The notes: generated by a model not told the origin, from the letters alone. Shown: positions 1 to 9,171, counted from the first letter of the stretch. The stretch: DNA of 64,000 nt from Caballeronia sp. SL2Y3 (GCF_022879575.1 NZ_CP084260.1:62001-126000), one strand, 5' to 3'. Made by a program: numbers and translations.

Positions 1-870
1 GACATCGAGCGTCTCGCGCAGGCGGTGCAGCAGTTCCGCGAGCACGGCTTTTTGATCGCGCTCGACGACTTCGGCGCGGGACACACGAACATCGAACGGA
101 TCTGGCAACTCGATCCGGATATCGTCAAGCTCGACCGCGTGATGCTGTCGCACGCCGGCCACAACGTGCATGCGCCGCTGTCGGAGCGCACGCGCAAGCA
201 GCGGCGCAACATGGAAGCGGTGCTGTCGGGCATCGTCTCGCTGCTGCACGAGGCGGGCAAGCTCGTGCTGATCGAGGGCGTCGAAACCGAGCACGAGGCG
301 CAGCTTGCGCTCGCGAGCGGCGCGGACTTCGTGCAGGGCTTTTTCTTCGCGCGGCCGCATCCGGGACTCGCGGACGGCGTGCATGCGCAGAACATCATCG
401 GCGAATTGACGGAGCGGTATCGCTTGCAGACGGAAGCGCGCGAGCGGCGTGTCGCGACGCGGCTTCAGCCCTACGTGCGGGCGTTCGAGCGCGCGGCGGA
501 ACGGCTCGCGGCGGGCGAACCGCTCGACGAAGTGTGCTGGAACTTCCTCGCGCTCGATCACGCCGCGCGCTGCTTCCTGCTCGACCAGAACGGCCGGCAG
601 TCGGGCCGCAATGTCGTGTTGCGCGCCGACCGCGCCGCGCACGAAGCGCGCTTTCTGCCGCTCGTCGATGCGCAGGGCGCGAACTGGCTGCGTCGTCCGT
701 ACTTTCGCGCGGCGCTCGGCGACCCCGAGCGCGTGCACGTGACGAAGCCGTATCTTTCGATCAACGAGGCGATGCCGTGCGTCACGCTTTCGGTCGAGAC
801 GCGCTCCGGCGGCAAGCGCTGCGTGCTGTGCGGCGACATCGACTGGCTGCCGGACGACGACGCCGACTGA
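1..870 (+). CDS. EAL-domain c-di-GMP phosphodiesterase, 5' end missing
   Basis: The gene is open from the first base, so the N-terminus lies outside the window. The first ~115 visible residues are the second half of an EAL domain, which hydrolyses cyclic di-GMP. The DDFGAG loop-6 signature, the KLDR motif that supplies the catalytic lysine, EGVET and QGFFFARP are all present, so the visible half looks catalytically intact. About 150 residues follow the EAL domain. They include an RPYFRAAL segment and a PYLS stretch resembling Cache/PDC-type sensor folds, so ligand sensing may sit C-terminal to the enzyme domain. It converges with the oxidoreductase gene, with only a few bases between the stop codons. 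EAL assignment is secure; the sensor call is inference from motif resemblance. Confidence 0.9.
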   Translation, partial: DIERLAQAVQQFREHGFLIALDDFGAGHTNIERIWQLDPDIVKLDRVMLSHAGHNVHAPLSERTRKQRRNMEAVLSGIVSLLHEAGKLVLIEGVETEHEAQLALASGADFVQGFFFARPHPGLADGVHAQNIIGELTERYRLQTEARERRVATRLQPYVRAFERAAERLAAGEPLDEVCWNFLALDHAARCFLLDQNGRQSGRNVVLRADRAAHEARFLPLVDAQGANWLRRPYFRAALGDPERVHVTKPYLSINEAMPCVTLSVETRSGGKRCVLCGDIDWLPDDDAD

Positions 871-876
871 CTTCGC

Positions 877-3800
877 TCACTTCGCGACGACCACCGGAAT
901 GCCCTTCAGCGACGACGCGCCTTTCATCGCTTCGATGGACGCGCGCACGGCATCGCCCGTCGCCGCCTCGATGCCGAGCCGCGCGACGAGTTCGCGCTCG
1001 CTGCGTTTGACCATCGCGAGATTCGCGAGCTTCACGTGACCGTAGCCGCGCACGCGCTCGAAGAGCGCGGCGAGCGCCGCGACATCCTTGGCGTTGGCGG
1101 CGTCGAGTTTGGCGAGCGCGCGCTGCATCGTGATTTCGTAGTCCTTGGCGAGTTGGCGTTCCATGCGGCGTTCGAGCGTTCTGCCGAACGGATCGAGAGC
1201 CGTGCCGCGCAGCGCGCGCAGCTTCGACAGGCCGCCGAGCACCGGCCACATCCACTGGCCGAAGGTTTTCTTCTTCGGCGCGCCGTGCGACAACGCGGGC
1301 GGCGCGAGGTTGAACTTCACGGTGTAGGCGTCGCCGGGCGCGCCTTCGAACTGCGCGGCGAGCGCCGCGCGGAACGCCGGGTCCGCGTGCAGGCGCGCGA
1401 CTTCGTATTCGTCCTTCACCGCGAGCAGCTTGTAGAACGTGATCGCCACGGCGCGCTTCACGTCTTCATTGACCGACGCCTGCGCGATCAGCGAACGATA
1501 TCGCTCGACGTGTTTCGCGCCGCCGTACGCGCGAAGCCGTTGCTCGCGGTCACGGATCAGATCCGCAAGCGGCATGTCCGCCATCGCGACGCGCTTCTGC
1601 TGCGCTGAGGACGCGAGCGCATCGAGCGCATTCATATCCGCCGCCGCGAGCCGGCCGATCGCGAAGGCCAGCTTGTTCGCGGCGACCGCCACGTTGTTCA
1701 GTTCGAGCGCGCGCATCAACGCGCCGTGCGACACGGGCACGAGCCCGAGTTGCCACGCGAAGCCGAGCATCACGATATTCGCGCCGATGGTGTCGCCGAG
1801 AAAGCGCGTCGCGAGCGCTTGCGCGTCGCAGGTTTGCAGGGCATCGGCGGCATCCGCGCCGGCCGCGTGGCGCATCTTGTCGAGCAGCGCGTCGGCGTGC
1901 AGATTGGCGTCCGGGTTCTGCACGAAGCTCGCGTTCGGAATGGCGTGCGTGTTGACGACGATCTTCGTCCGGTCATGCCGCACCGTTTGCAACGCTTCGG
2001 GACTCGCGCCGACGACCATATCGCAGGCGAGCAGCAAGTCGGCCTGCTGGGTGTCGATGCGCACTTGGTTAAGCAGCGGGTCCTCGCTCGCCACGCGCAC
2101 GAACGACAGCACCGAGCCGCCTTTCTGCGCGAAGCCCATGAAATCGAGCACCGACGCGCTCTTGCCCTCCAGATGCGCCGCCATGCTGATGAGCGCGCCG
2201 ACCGTGACGACGCCCGTGCCGCCCACGCCCGTCACCAGCATGTCGTACGGCGCGTGATCGAGATGCGCGCGCGGCGGCGGCAGCGCATCGACGCGGCGCG
2301 CAAGTTCGGCGGGATCGAACGCGTGGCCGTCCGCTTTCTTCAGCTTCGCGCCTTCCAGCGTGACGAAGCTCGGGCAGAAGCCGTTCACGCACGAATAGTC
2401 CTTGTTGCACGACGACTGATCGATGCGGCGCTTGCGTCCCAGTTCCGTTTCGACCGGCTCGACGGAAAGACAATTGGACTGCACGCCGCAATCGCCGCAG
2501 CCTTCGCACACAGCTTCGTTGATGAAAAGGCGCTTGTCCGGATCGGGGAACTCGCCCTTCTTGCGGCGGCGGCGCTTTTCGGCGGCGCACGTCTGGTCGT
2601 AGATCAGCACGGTCACGCCGGGCGTTTCGCGCAGGCGGCGCTGCACGGCATCCAGTTCGCTGCGGTGATGAAAGGTCGTGCCGCGCGGGAACTGGTCTTC
2701 GTGGCCTTCGTACTTCTCGGGCTCGTCGCTGACCACGACCAGCAGCGCGATGCCTTCCGCCTCCACTTGCCGCGCGATCTGCGGCACGGAAATGCTGCCG
2801 TCGACCGGCTGGCCGCCCGTCATCGCGACGGCATCGTTATAGAGAATCTTGTACGTGATGTTGGCTTTCGCGGCCACGGCCTGACGGATAGCGAGAATGC
2901 CCGAGTGAAAGTACGTGCCGTCGCCGAGATTCTGGAAGACGTGCGGCGTCTTTGTGAACATCGCGTGCGAAGCCCAGTCGACGCCTTCGCCGCCCATCTG
3001 AATGAGGCCGGTCGTGTCGCGCTCCATCCACGACGCCATGAAGTGACAGCCGATGCCCGCCTGCGCGACCGAGCCTTCCGGCACATTCGTCGACGTGTTG
3101 TGCGGGCAGCCCGAGCAGAAGTAGGGCGTGCGCTTCACGGCATCGGCGATATTGGACAGAATCTGCGGCGCGACGAGATCGACCACTTTGTCGCGGCGGT
3201 CGAGCGCCGGCTTGTGGCGCGCGAGCCATTGCGCGAACACCGGCAGCACGCGCGAGGGCCGCAATTCGCCGAGCGCGGAGAGCAGCGGCGCGCCGTCCTG
3301 CGTCGTCTTGCCGATCACGACCGGCCGCGCGCCTTGCGCGCGGTTGTACAGATGATCCTTGATCTGCTGCTCGACGACCGGCCCCTTCTCCTCGATCACG
3401 AGCACTTCCGCGAGCCCTTCGACGAACGCATCGAGGCGCGTGGTTTCGAGCGGAAACGACAGCCCGACTTTGTAGATGCGCACGCCGGCGGCGTCCAGAT
3501 CGTCCACGGTCAGGTCGAGACGGCGCAGCGCCTCCATCAGATCGAGATGCGCCTTGCCGCACGTCACGATGCCGACGTTCGCAAGCGGACTCGGCGCGAT
3601 CCACTTGTCGATGCTGTTGGTCCGCGCGAAGTGGCGCACGGCGTCGAGCTTCGCGTGCAGGCGCGCTTCGATCGTGAGGCTCGGCAAATCCGGCCAGCGG
3701 TTATGCAGGCCGCCCGGCGGCGGCGTGAAGCCATCGGGCGCGGTCCAGTCGGTCTTCAGCGCATCGAGATCGACGGTCGAGCCGGATTCGACCGTCTCGG

Positions 3801-4455
3801 AAATGGCCTTGAAGCCGACCCACGCGCCCGAAAAGCGCGAGAGCGCCCAGCCGTACAGCCCGAATTCGAGCATGTCCGCCACGTTCGACGGATTCACCAC
3901 CGGCATGTGCCACGCGATCATCGCCTGATCGCTTTGATGCGGCATCGACGACGAGACGCAGCCGTGGTCGTCGCCCGCCACGACGAGCACGCCGCCGTGC
4001 GGAGACGAGCCGTACGCGTTGCCGTGCTTGAGCGCGTCGCCCGCGCGGTCCACGCCCGGACCCTTGCCGTACCACATCGCGAAGACGCCATCGACGGTGC
4101 GCTCCGGATCGCTCTCGACGCGCTGCGTGCCGAGCACGGCGGTGCCGCCGAGTTCTTCGTTGATCGCGGGCAGAAAGCGCACGTCATGCGACGCGAGCAG
4201 CTTTTTCGCCTTCCACAGTTGCTGATCGACCATGCCGAGCGGCGAGCCGCGATAGCCGCTAATGAACCCGGCCGTGTTCAGATGCGCGGCGCGGTCGAGC
4301 GCGCGCTGCATCAACACGAGACGCACCAGCGCCTGCGTGCCCGTCAGAAAGATTCGGCCGCCCGTGGCGCTCAGGTTGTCGGCGAGTTGATAGTCGGACA
4401 GCGCGGGTTCGTTGAGGCGAGGCGACAGGGCATCGGCGGGGACGCGTGCGTTCAT
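877..4455 (-). CDS. indolepyruvate ferredoxin oxidoreductase, fused large form
   Basis: Predicted 1192-residue single-chain 2-oxoacid:ferredoxin oxidoreductase, converting aryl pyruvates such as indolepyruvate to acyl-CoA with ferredoxin as electron acceptor. The N-terminal third carries GYRGSPLG and the pyrimidine-binding part. The middle has SGCPHNTS and GGEGVDW, typical of the thiamine diphosphate domain. A ferredoxin-like insert with CEGCGDCGVQSNC and a further CNKDYSC follows. The last part is the gamma-type domain starting near VTGVGGTGVVTVG. This size and order match the fused proteobacterial form rather than the archaeal IorA/IorB pair. The ATG at 4455 was preferred because conserved sequence begins just after it; the frame stays open for 31 more codons upstream but those look non-coding. 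It is monocistronic here and probably works in aromatic amino acid catabolism. Confidence 0.93.
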   Translation of the reverse strand: MNARVPADALSPRLNEPALSDYQLADNLSATGGRIFLTGTQALVRLVLMQRALDRAAHLNTAGFISGYRGSPLGMVDQQLWKAKKLLASHDVRFLPAINEELGGTAVLGTQRVESDPERTVDGVFAMWYGKGPGVDRAGDALKHGNAYGSSPHGGVLVVAGDDHGCVSSSMPHQSDQAMIAWHMPVVNPSNVADMLEFGLYGWALSRFSGAWVGFKAISETVESGSTVDLDALKTDWTAPDGFTPPPGGLHNRWPDLPSLTIEARLHAKLDAVRHFARTNSIDKWIAPSPLANVGIVTCGKAHLDLMEALRRLDLTVDDLDAAGVRIYKVGLSFPLETTRLDAFVEGLAEVLVIEEKGPVVEQQIKDHLYNRAQGARPVVIGKTTQDGAPLLSALGELRPSRVLPVFAQWLARHKPALDRRDKVVDLVAPQILSNIADAVKRTPYFCSGCPHNTSTNVPEGSVAQAGIGCHFMASWMERDTTGLIQMGGEGVDWASHAMFTKTPHVFQNLGDGTYFHSGILAIRQAVAAKANITYKILYNDAVAMTGGQPVDGSISVPQIARQVEAEGIALLVVVSDEPEKYEGHEDQFPRGTTFHHRSELDAVQRRLRETPGVTVLIYDQTCAAEKRRRRKKGEFPDPDKRLFINEAVCEGCGDCGVQSNCLSVEPVETELGRKRRIDQSSCNKDYSCVNGFCPSFVTLEGAKLKKADGHAFDPAELARRVDALPPPRAHLDHAPYDMLVTGVGGTGVVTVGALISMAAHLEGKSASVLDFMGFAQKGGSVLSFVRVASEDPLLNQVRIDTQQADLLLACDMVVGASPEALQTVRHDRTKIVVNTHAIPNASFVQNPDANLHADALLDKMRHAAGADAADALQTCDAQALATRFLGDTIGANIVMLGFAWQLGLVPVSHGALMRALELNNVAVAANKLAFAIGRLAAADMNALDALASSAQQKRVAMADMPLADLIRDREQRLRAYGGAKHVERYRSLIAQASVNEDVKRAVAITFYKLLAVKDEYEVARLHADPAFRAALAAQFEGAPGDAYTVKFNLAPPALSHGAPKKKTFGQWMWPVLGGLSKLRALRGTALDPFGRTLERRMERQLAKDYEITMQRALAKLDAANAKDVAALAALFERVRGYGHVKLANLAMVKRSERELVARLGIEAATGDAVRASIEAMKGASSLKGIPVVVAK

Positions 4456-4711
4456 GGTTGTCTCGTTCTTTGAATGTGAGGCGGGTCTGTGAGGCGATAC
4501 ATCATTCTTTGTCACCGAAAGCGGAATGTTTTTTCGCACTCGCTTCAATTCGGCAGGTGTTGAGAAACGACGCAGGCTTTTTCGATATAAACGGGAGAAA
4601 TCTGCTCGATCTGGGCGCGCGTCGGCGTAAACCCGCAGCCGTGCCGCTCACGTGGCGGCGCTGATTGGGACTAACCTGGTCGCTTTCGAAAATGAGAGAA
4701 GGCCGACGCCG

Positions 4712-5350
4712 ATGAAACTTTTCTACTGGCCGAAGACGCGCGCATTTCGCGCGCTGTGGATGCTCGAAGAACTGCGCGAGCCGTATGAACTGGCGTTCGT
4801 GAACATACGCGCGGGCGCGCAGAACGAAGCCGCGTTCAGCCGCGTGAACCCGATGTCGAAGCTCCCCGCGCTCGACGACGGCGGCGTGCGCGTGGCCGAA
4901 TCCGGCGCGGTGCTGCTCTATCTGGCCGACCGCTTTCCGGACGCGCGTCTGGGCGCGCCGCTTTCGGACCCGGCGCGCGGCCGGTTCCTGCAATGGATGT
5001 TCTTCACCGGCTCATGCCTGGAACCGGCGATGGCCGAGCGCATGACCGGCGCGCAGGGCAACACCTTCAGCTTCGGCTGGGGCGATCTCGCGCGGGTGGA
5101 GCACGCGATCGAAAGCGCGCTCGAAGAAGGGCCGTGGCTGCTCGGCGAGCCGTTCACCGCCGCCGACATCCTGCTCGCGAGCACGCTGCAGATTGCGTTC
5201 GTCGCGAGGCTGATCGAGCCGCAAGGCGTGCTCTTCGATTATGTCGAACGGGCGGTAGCGCGCGAAGGCTACGAGCGCGCGGCCGCGATCGATCATCGCG
5301 AGGCGGAGCGCCTCGGACTCAGGCCGCACCCGAAAATGCCGGTGGATTGA
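4712..5350 (+). CDS. glutathione S-transferase family protein
   Basis: Predicted 212-residue cytosolic GST. The N-terminus (MKLFYWPKTRAFRALWMLEE) is a thioredoxin-like GST_N domain, followed by SKLPAL with the cis-proline loop and ESGAVLLYLADRF, which contacts the glutathione glutamyl group. The C-terminal half is helical, with GEPFTAADILLA matching the GST_C N-capping box. The ATG at 4712 has a GAGAGAAGG ribosome-binding site; an upstream in-frame ATG at 4652 lies before the conserved fold and is less likely. The substrate cannot be told from sequence. It is transcribed divergently from the indolepyruvate oxidoreductase gene. Confidence 0.88.
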   Translation: MKLFYWPKTRAFRALWMLEELREPYELAFVNIRAGAQNEAAFSRVNPMSKLPALDDGGVRVAESGAVLLYLADRFPDARLGAPLSDPARGRFLQWMFFTGSCLEPAMAERMTGAQGNTFSFGWGDLARVEHAIESALEEGPWLLGEPFTAADILLASTLQIAFVARLIEPQGVLFDYVERAVAREGYERAAAIDHREAERLGLRPHPKMPVD

Positions 5351-5358
5351 GCGCAGAG

Positions 5359-5604
5359 TCAGGGAAACGCGCGGGGCTTCGGAATGCCCGCGCCGGCGTC
5401 GATGTCCGCGACCGCGCGCAGGTGCGCGAGCTGAATGGCTTCGTGGGACGTCGGCAACCCGTCGTCGCCGCCGACTGTCTTCCAGTCCTGCACGGCTTTG
5501 TCCAGATGGCGAATCTCGTACTCGGCGTCCCAGCGCGGGCCCTGAAGCTCGATCGGCCGCACGTGGATGGAATAGACGCCATATAGGAAGACCTGGTCCG
5601 GCAT
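5359..5604 (-). CDS. small conserved hypothetical protein
   Basis: An 81-residue soluble protein that I do not recognise. It has no signal peptide, membrane segment or cysteine motif. The start at 5604 is supported by a strong GGAGGG ribosome-binding site; the frame continues upstream but without coding character. It lies 47 nt downstream of another small gene on the same strand (5652-5873), and the two probably form one transcript. It converges with the GST gene with almost no spacing. Function unknown. Confidence 0.7.
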   Translation of the reverse strand: MPDQVFLYGVYSIHVRPIELQGPRWDAEYEIRHLDKAVQDWKTVGGDDGLPTSHEAIQLAHLRAVADIDAGAGIPKPRAFP

Positions 5605-5651
5605 GTCGCCCTCCGATGCAGTGGACGGCGCTGGCGCCGTCTTTCCCCCAG

Positions 5652-5873
5652 CTACAGTTCGATTTCCCCGAGGATGCGGTGCGCGAGCGCCCGCGCTTCG
5701 TCGAGTGCTTCGTGCTCGTTCTCCGATGCCGCTTCCACTTCGTAGAGCGTCGCGTCGGGCTGCTCGCCGTCGTCGCGCGAGAGCGAGACGAGCCCCTGGA
5801 ACTTGCCGCCGTCGATGGCCCGCACGCCGATCGTCGCGGTGTAGATGCCTTTCGTGTAGGTCGTGTCTTCCAT
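5652..5873 (-). CDS. small conserved hypothetical protein
   Basis: A 73-residue acidic protein. The sequence looks like alternating beta strands (YTATIGVRAIDGGKFQGLVS) followed by an acidic helix rich in Glu and Ala. The ATG at 5873 has GAGGCG at a suitable distance; the upstream in-frame TTG at 5903 is weaker. I do not recognise a named family. It is the first gene of a likely two-gene unit with 5359-5604. A perfect 8-bp inverted repeat lies about 30 nt upstream of its start and may be its operator. Confidence 0.72.
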   Translation of the reverse strand: MEDTTYTKGIYTATIGVRAIDGGKFQGLVSLSRDDGEQPDATLYEVEAASENEHEALDEARALAHRILGEIEL

Positions 5874-5902
5874 GATGGATTCGCCTCTGGCCCAAGGACT
5901 CA

Positions 5903-5920
5903 AGCATGAAAATTCATGCT
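5903..5920. promoter_or_regulatory. operator-like palindrome upstream of the small gene pair
   Basis: AGCATGAAAATTCATGCT has two perfect 8-bp arms around an AA centre and sits 30 nt ahead of the start at 5873. The spacing and symmetry fit a dimeric repressor site. No regulator gene is adjacent, so the cognate protein is unknown. Confidence 0.4.
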
Positions 5921-5975
5921 AGCACGCGGTCATGCGCCGCGTGTGACTGCGGCGCGCCCGAATCCGCGCTTGAGT

Positions 5976-6887
5976 CTAGCCGAGCAATTCCTCGACCTCG
6001 TCGAGCGACGGCGAATGCGCGCCCGAATGACGGCACGCCGCCGCGCCCGCCGCGAGAGCGAACTTCAGATGGTCCGGCCAGCCGCCGTGACGCGCCATCA
6101 GGCTATAGAGCAGCCCGCCGATGGACGCGTCGCCTGCGCCGACCGTATCCGCCACCTCGATGACCGGCGGACGCGCGCTGAACGCTTCATCGCCGGCATA
6201 GAGCGTCGCTTCCGACGAGCCCCGCGTGACGAGCACGGTGGCTTGCGCATTCATCGCGCGCAGTTGCGCGAGCGCGTCTTCTTCGGGAATGCCGCGAAAC
6301 AGCATGTGCAGGTCTTCGTCCGACACCTTGATGAGATCGGCGAGGCTCGCCATGTTGCGCAGGATCGGCTCGTAGCCGTGCTCCATCAGGTTGCGGTAGT
6401 TCGGATCGAAACTGATCTTCACGCCGTGTTCGCGCAGTTTCGCGGCCAGCGCGGCGAGCGTCGCGCCGAGCGGCTGGCGCACGAGGCTGATGCAGCCGAA
6501 GTGCGCCCACTTCACGCGCTCCATCCAGCCTTGCGGCAGCTTCTCGGGATCGAAGGCGAGATCCGCGCCGTTTTCGCCCATGAAGTAGTACGTCGGCGGC
6601 TGCGTCTTGTGGACGATGGCGAGCAGCGGCGGACGCTCGACGCGCTGCATGAAGCGCATGTCGAGGCCCGCGGCGACGCTCGCCTGCCAGAGGTCGTCGG
6701 AGAAATTGTCGGTGCCGAGCGAGCCGGCGCACGCGGTCGGCAGGCCGAGCCGGGCGACGGCGCGCGCGACGTTCCAGCCCGCGCCGCCCGGACGCGACAG
6801 CCAGCTGGACTCGCCGGTGCGGATGAGGTCAGTGAGAATGTCGCCGGCCGAGACGAACTGCGGAAAAGTGGTGTGATCGGTTGCCAT
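5976..6887 (-). CDS. PfkB-family carbohydrate kinase (fructokinase-like)
   Basis: Predicted 303-residue ribokinase-like sugar kinase. PfkB signature 1 (PGGAGWNVARAVARLG) lies near residue 33. Signature 2 (DTVGAGDASIGGLL) near residue 250 contains the anion hole and the catalytic aspartate of GAGD. It is the last gene of a lacI-AGE epimerase-pfkB operon, starting 5 nt after the epimerase stop. An AGE-type mannose isomerase next to a fructokinase-like enzyme suggests a mannose to fructose to fructose 6-phosphate route; that is inference from context. Substrate specificity within PfkB cannot be read reliably from motifs. The frame extends upstream of 6887 but only inside the epimerase gene. Confidence 0.9.
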   Translation of the reverse strand: MATDHTTFPQFVSAGDILTDLIRTGESSWLSRPGGAGWNVARAVARLGLPTACAGSLGTDNFSDDLWQASVAAGLDMRFMQRVERPPLLAIVHKTQPPTYYFMGENGADLAFDPEKLPQGWMERVKWAHFGCISLVRQPLGATLAALAAKLREHGVKISFDPNYRNLMEHGYEPILRNMASLADLIKVSDEDLHMLFRGIPEEDALAQLRAMNAQATVLVTRGSSEATLYAGDEAFSARPPVIEVADTVGAGDASIGGLLYSLMARHGGWPDHLKFALAAGAAACRHSGAHSPSLDEVEELLG

Positions 6888-6892
6888 CGTGC

Positions 6893-8155
6893 TTACCGTG
6901 AGTTGTGCGGCGAGGCGAGCGCGTTCAGCACTTCGTAGCACGCGCCCATGGTGTGGTAGTCGGTCTTGCCGGCGGGACTCTTTTCGTCGCCGTACTTGCG
7001 GTTGTCGCAGGTCAGTATGCGATACCACGCGCCGTAGCGGTGATCGACGAAATGCGCCCAGCTATAGCGCCACAGTTCGTCATAGCAGTCCCAGAAGCGT
7101 TCGCTGCCGGTTCGCGCGCCGAGCAGCGCCGCCGCCGCGAAGCTCTCGGCCTGCACCCAGAAGTACTTGTCGTGGTCGCAGATGCTGTCGTCGGGGCCGA
7201 AGCCGTAGTACAGGCCGCCGTGCTGGTCGTCCCACGCGCGCGAGAAGCCCGCGTCGAACAGTTCGATGGCGCGCGGCGCGAGCCACGGCAGCGCCCGATG
7301 CCGTTCCAGAATCAGCAGCAGCTTCGCCCATTCGGTCTGATGCCCCGCCTGAAAGCCCCACGGCCGGAAGATGTTGGAGCTGTCCGATTCGTTGTAATGC
7401 CAGTCCACCGACCAGTCGCGATGAAAATGCTCCCACACGAGGCCGTTCGACAGCCGAGCCTGCCGCAGCGTGATGTTGCCCGCGATCTTCTCGGCGCGGT
7501 CGAGGTACAGCAGGTGGCCGGTCGCCTCGTAGGCCGCGAGCAGCGCTTCGGTCGCGTGCATGTTCGCGTTCTGCCCGCGGTAGTCCGAAAGCTGCCAGTC
7601 GGGCGTGGCTTCGTCGGCGTATAGACCCGCTTCCGCGTCCCAGAAGCGGCGTTCCATCAGCGCGAACGTTTCGTCGATCAAGGGCCGCGCTTCGTCGATG
7701 CCCGCCATGGCCGCATGCGCGCACGCGAGCAGCACGAACGCCATGCCGTAGCAATGGCGCGTGCCGTCGAGCGTGCGTTTCTGGCCGTCGCGCCACTCGA
7801 TTTCCCAGTCGTAGCCTTCGTGTGCGGCGTCCCAATGCGCGTCGCGCAGGAAACGGAACGCGTGGCGGGCGTCGTCGAGGAATTGCGCATCGCCGAAGTG
7901 CCGATACGCCATCGCGTAGTTGAAGACGAAGCGCGTGCTGCTGACGAGATGGCGCCTCGTGCGGTCGTAGACGGTGCCGTCGTCCTTGAAGAAGTGGAAG
8001 AAGCCGCCGGACGGATCGCGGCCGGTCGGCGCGTAGAAGGCGAGCGTGTCGCGGACGTGCGAAAGCAGGAAGTCGCGGCTGCGGAAGTCGATTCCGCCTT
8101 CCGGCGCTTCCCCCGGGACGACGGCGGCGACGGCGGCCGAAGCGGTCATGTTCAT
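6893..8155 (-). CDS. AGE-family epimerase/isomerase (possible D-mannose isomerase)
   Basis: Predicted 420-residue enzyme of the N-acylglucosamine 2-epimerase superfamily, an (alpha/alpha)6 barrel. Family features include RFVFNYAMAYR near residue 75, GQNANMHATEALL around residue 200 and RPWGFQAGHQTEWAKLLL near residue 280, carrying His residues expected in the active site. Length is normal. The start overlaps the stop of the upstream lacI gene as ATGA, so the two are probably translationally coupled. With LacI control and a PfkB kinase downstream, a catabolic sugar isomerase is more likely than an amino-sugar epimerase. No transporter gene is linked in the window. Confidence 0.88.
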   Translation of the reverse strand: MNMTASAAVAAVVPGEAPEGGIDFRSRDFLLSHVRDTLAFYAPTGRDPSGGFFHFFKDDGTVYDRTRRHLVSSTRFVFNYAMAYRHFGDAQFLDDARHAFRFLRDAHWDAAHEGYDWEIEWRDGQKRTLDGTRHCYGMAFVLLACAHAAMAGIDEARPLIDETFALMERRFWDAEAGLYADEATPDWQLSDYRGQNANMHATEALLAAYEATGHLLYLDRAEKIAGNITLRQARLSNGLVWEHFHRDWSVDWHYNESDSSNIFRPWGFQAGHQTEWAKLLLILERHRALPWLAPRAIELFDAGFSRAWDDQHGGLYYGFGPDDSICDHDKYFWVQAESFAAAALLGARTGSERFWDCYDELWRYSWAHFVDHRYGAWYRILTCDNRKYGDEKSPAGKTDYHTMGACYEVLNALASPHNSR

Positions 8156-9171
8156 GGCGTGCGGATCTCCTCTTTCGCGCCCGAACTCGCGCGGGCGATG
8201 AATTCCACGCTCATCAGCGAGTCGGCCTGATCCGGCGGGGTCGAAGGGTCGTCGAGCAGCATTTCGACGCCTCGCCGCCCGAGTGCTTCCTTGTCCACGG
8301 CGACCGTCGAGAGCGGCGGCGCGCTGTGAGCGGCGGCGGGAATGTCGTCGAAGCCGACAAACGCGATGTCCTCCGGCACGCGCAAACCCTGCGCGAGACA
8401 GACGCGCATGGCCGCGAGGGCCGCTGCATCGTTATAGGCGAAAACCGCGTCGGGCAACGGACTCGATTGTGCGCGCGTCTCTGCAATCAGGCGCTCCATC
8501 GCGTCGGCGGCGGCGACGTCGGCAGGCACGCCGGCCTGCGCGGTGATCTCCAGCGTCGGATCGAAGAGCAGGCCCGCGTCGAAATACGCCTTGCGATAAC
8601 CGAGCGCCCGCTGCGCGATACTGTGATGCGCGAGCGATCCGCCGATGAACGCGACGCGCCGCCGTCCGAGCGCGAACAAATGCTGCATGGCGAGCGCCGT
8701 GCCCTTTGCGTTGTCGATGTCGACTGAGCGAAAACCCGGCGCGCGCAAGTCGATGAGCACGATGGGACGCGAGAGCGACTGCAAATGCGCGAGCAGTTCC
8801 GGTTCGACGAAGCCCGCGACCGCGATGGCGTCCGGCGCGTGCAGCCGCAGTTGCTGCGCGAGGTCCTGCGTCGGTCCGGCGGTGAGCACGGACGGCACGA
8901 GACGACGCTCGCGGCATGCTTCTTCGAAGCCGTGCAGCACTTGCGAGAAGAACGGGCTGACGGCGAAATTGTTGTGCTGCCGATGCAGCAGAAAGGTCAC
9001 GCGACGGATGCGCGTGCGCAGTTGCGCGGAATCGTAGCCGAGGCGTTGCGCGACTTCGACGACGCGCACGCGCGTGGCCTCGGAAAGACCCGGCTGGTTC
9101 TTGAGCGCACGCGAAACCGTCCCGATGGAGACGCTCGCCGCGCGTGCGACATCGCGGATGGTAGTGGCCAT
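8152..9171 (-). CDS. LacI-family transcriptional regulator
   Basis: Predicted 339-residue repressor. The N-terminal helix-turn-helix (TIRDVARAASVSIGTVSRAL) is the classic LacI DNA-binding motif. A periplasmic-binding-protein-like effector domain follows from about residue 60 (RVTFLLH) and includes VFAYNDAAALAAM and IAFVGFDD, both family hallmarks. It is first in an operon with the epimerase and kinase genes, so it is probably a local sugar-responsive, possibly self-controlling repressor. Candidate control sequence lies just upstream in 9222-9334. Confidence 0.95.
   Translation of the reverse strand: MATTIRDVARAASVSIGTVSRALKNQPGLSEATRVRVVEVAQRLGYDSAQLRTRIRRVTFLLHRQHNNFAVSPFFSQVLHGFEEACRERRLVPSVLTAGPTQDLAQQLRLHAPDAIAVAGFVEPELLAHLQSLSRPIVLIDLRAPGFRSVDIDNAKGTALAMQHLFALGRRRVAFIGGSLAHHSIAQRALGYRKAYFDAGLLFDPTLEITAQAGVPADVAAADAMERLIAETRAQSSPLPDAVFAYNDAAALAAMRVCLAQGLRVPEDIAFVGFDDIPAAAHSAPPLSTVAVDKEALGRRGVEMLLDDPSTPPDQADSLMSVEFIARASSGAKEEIRTP

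Noticed and set aside
1726..4473. Very long open frame on the plus strand opposite the indolepyruvate oxidoreductase gene
   Set aside because: Its translation is Arg/His/Ala-rich without domain features, as expected for the antisense of a high-GC gene; the minus-strand gene explains the openness.
5934..5955. GCGCCGC/GCGGCGC hairpin downstream of the PfkB kinase gene
   Set aside because: No T run follows on the minus strand and such GC stems are frequent by chance here.
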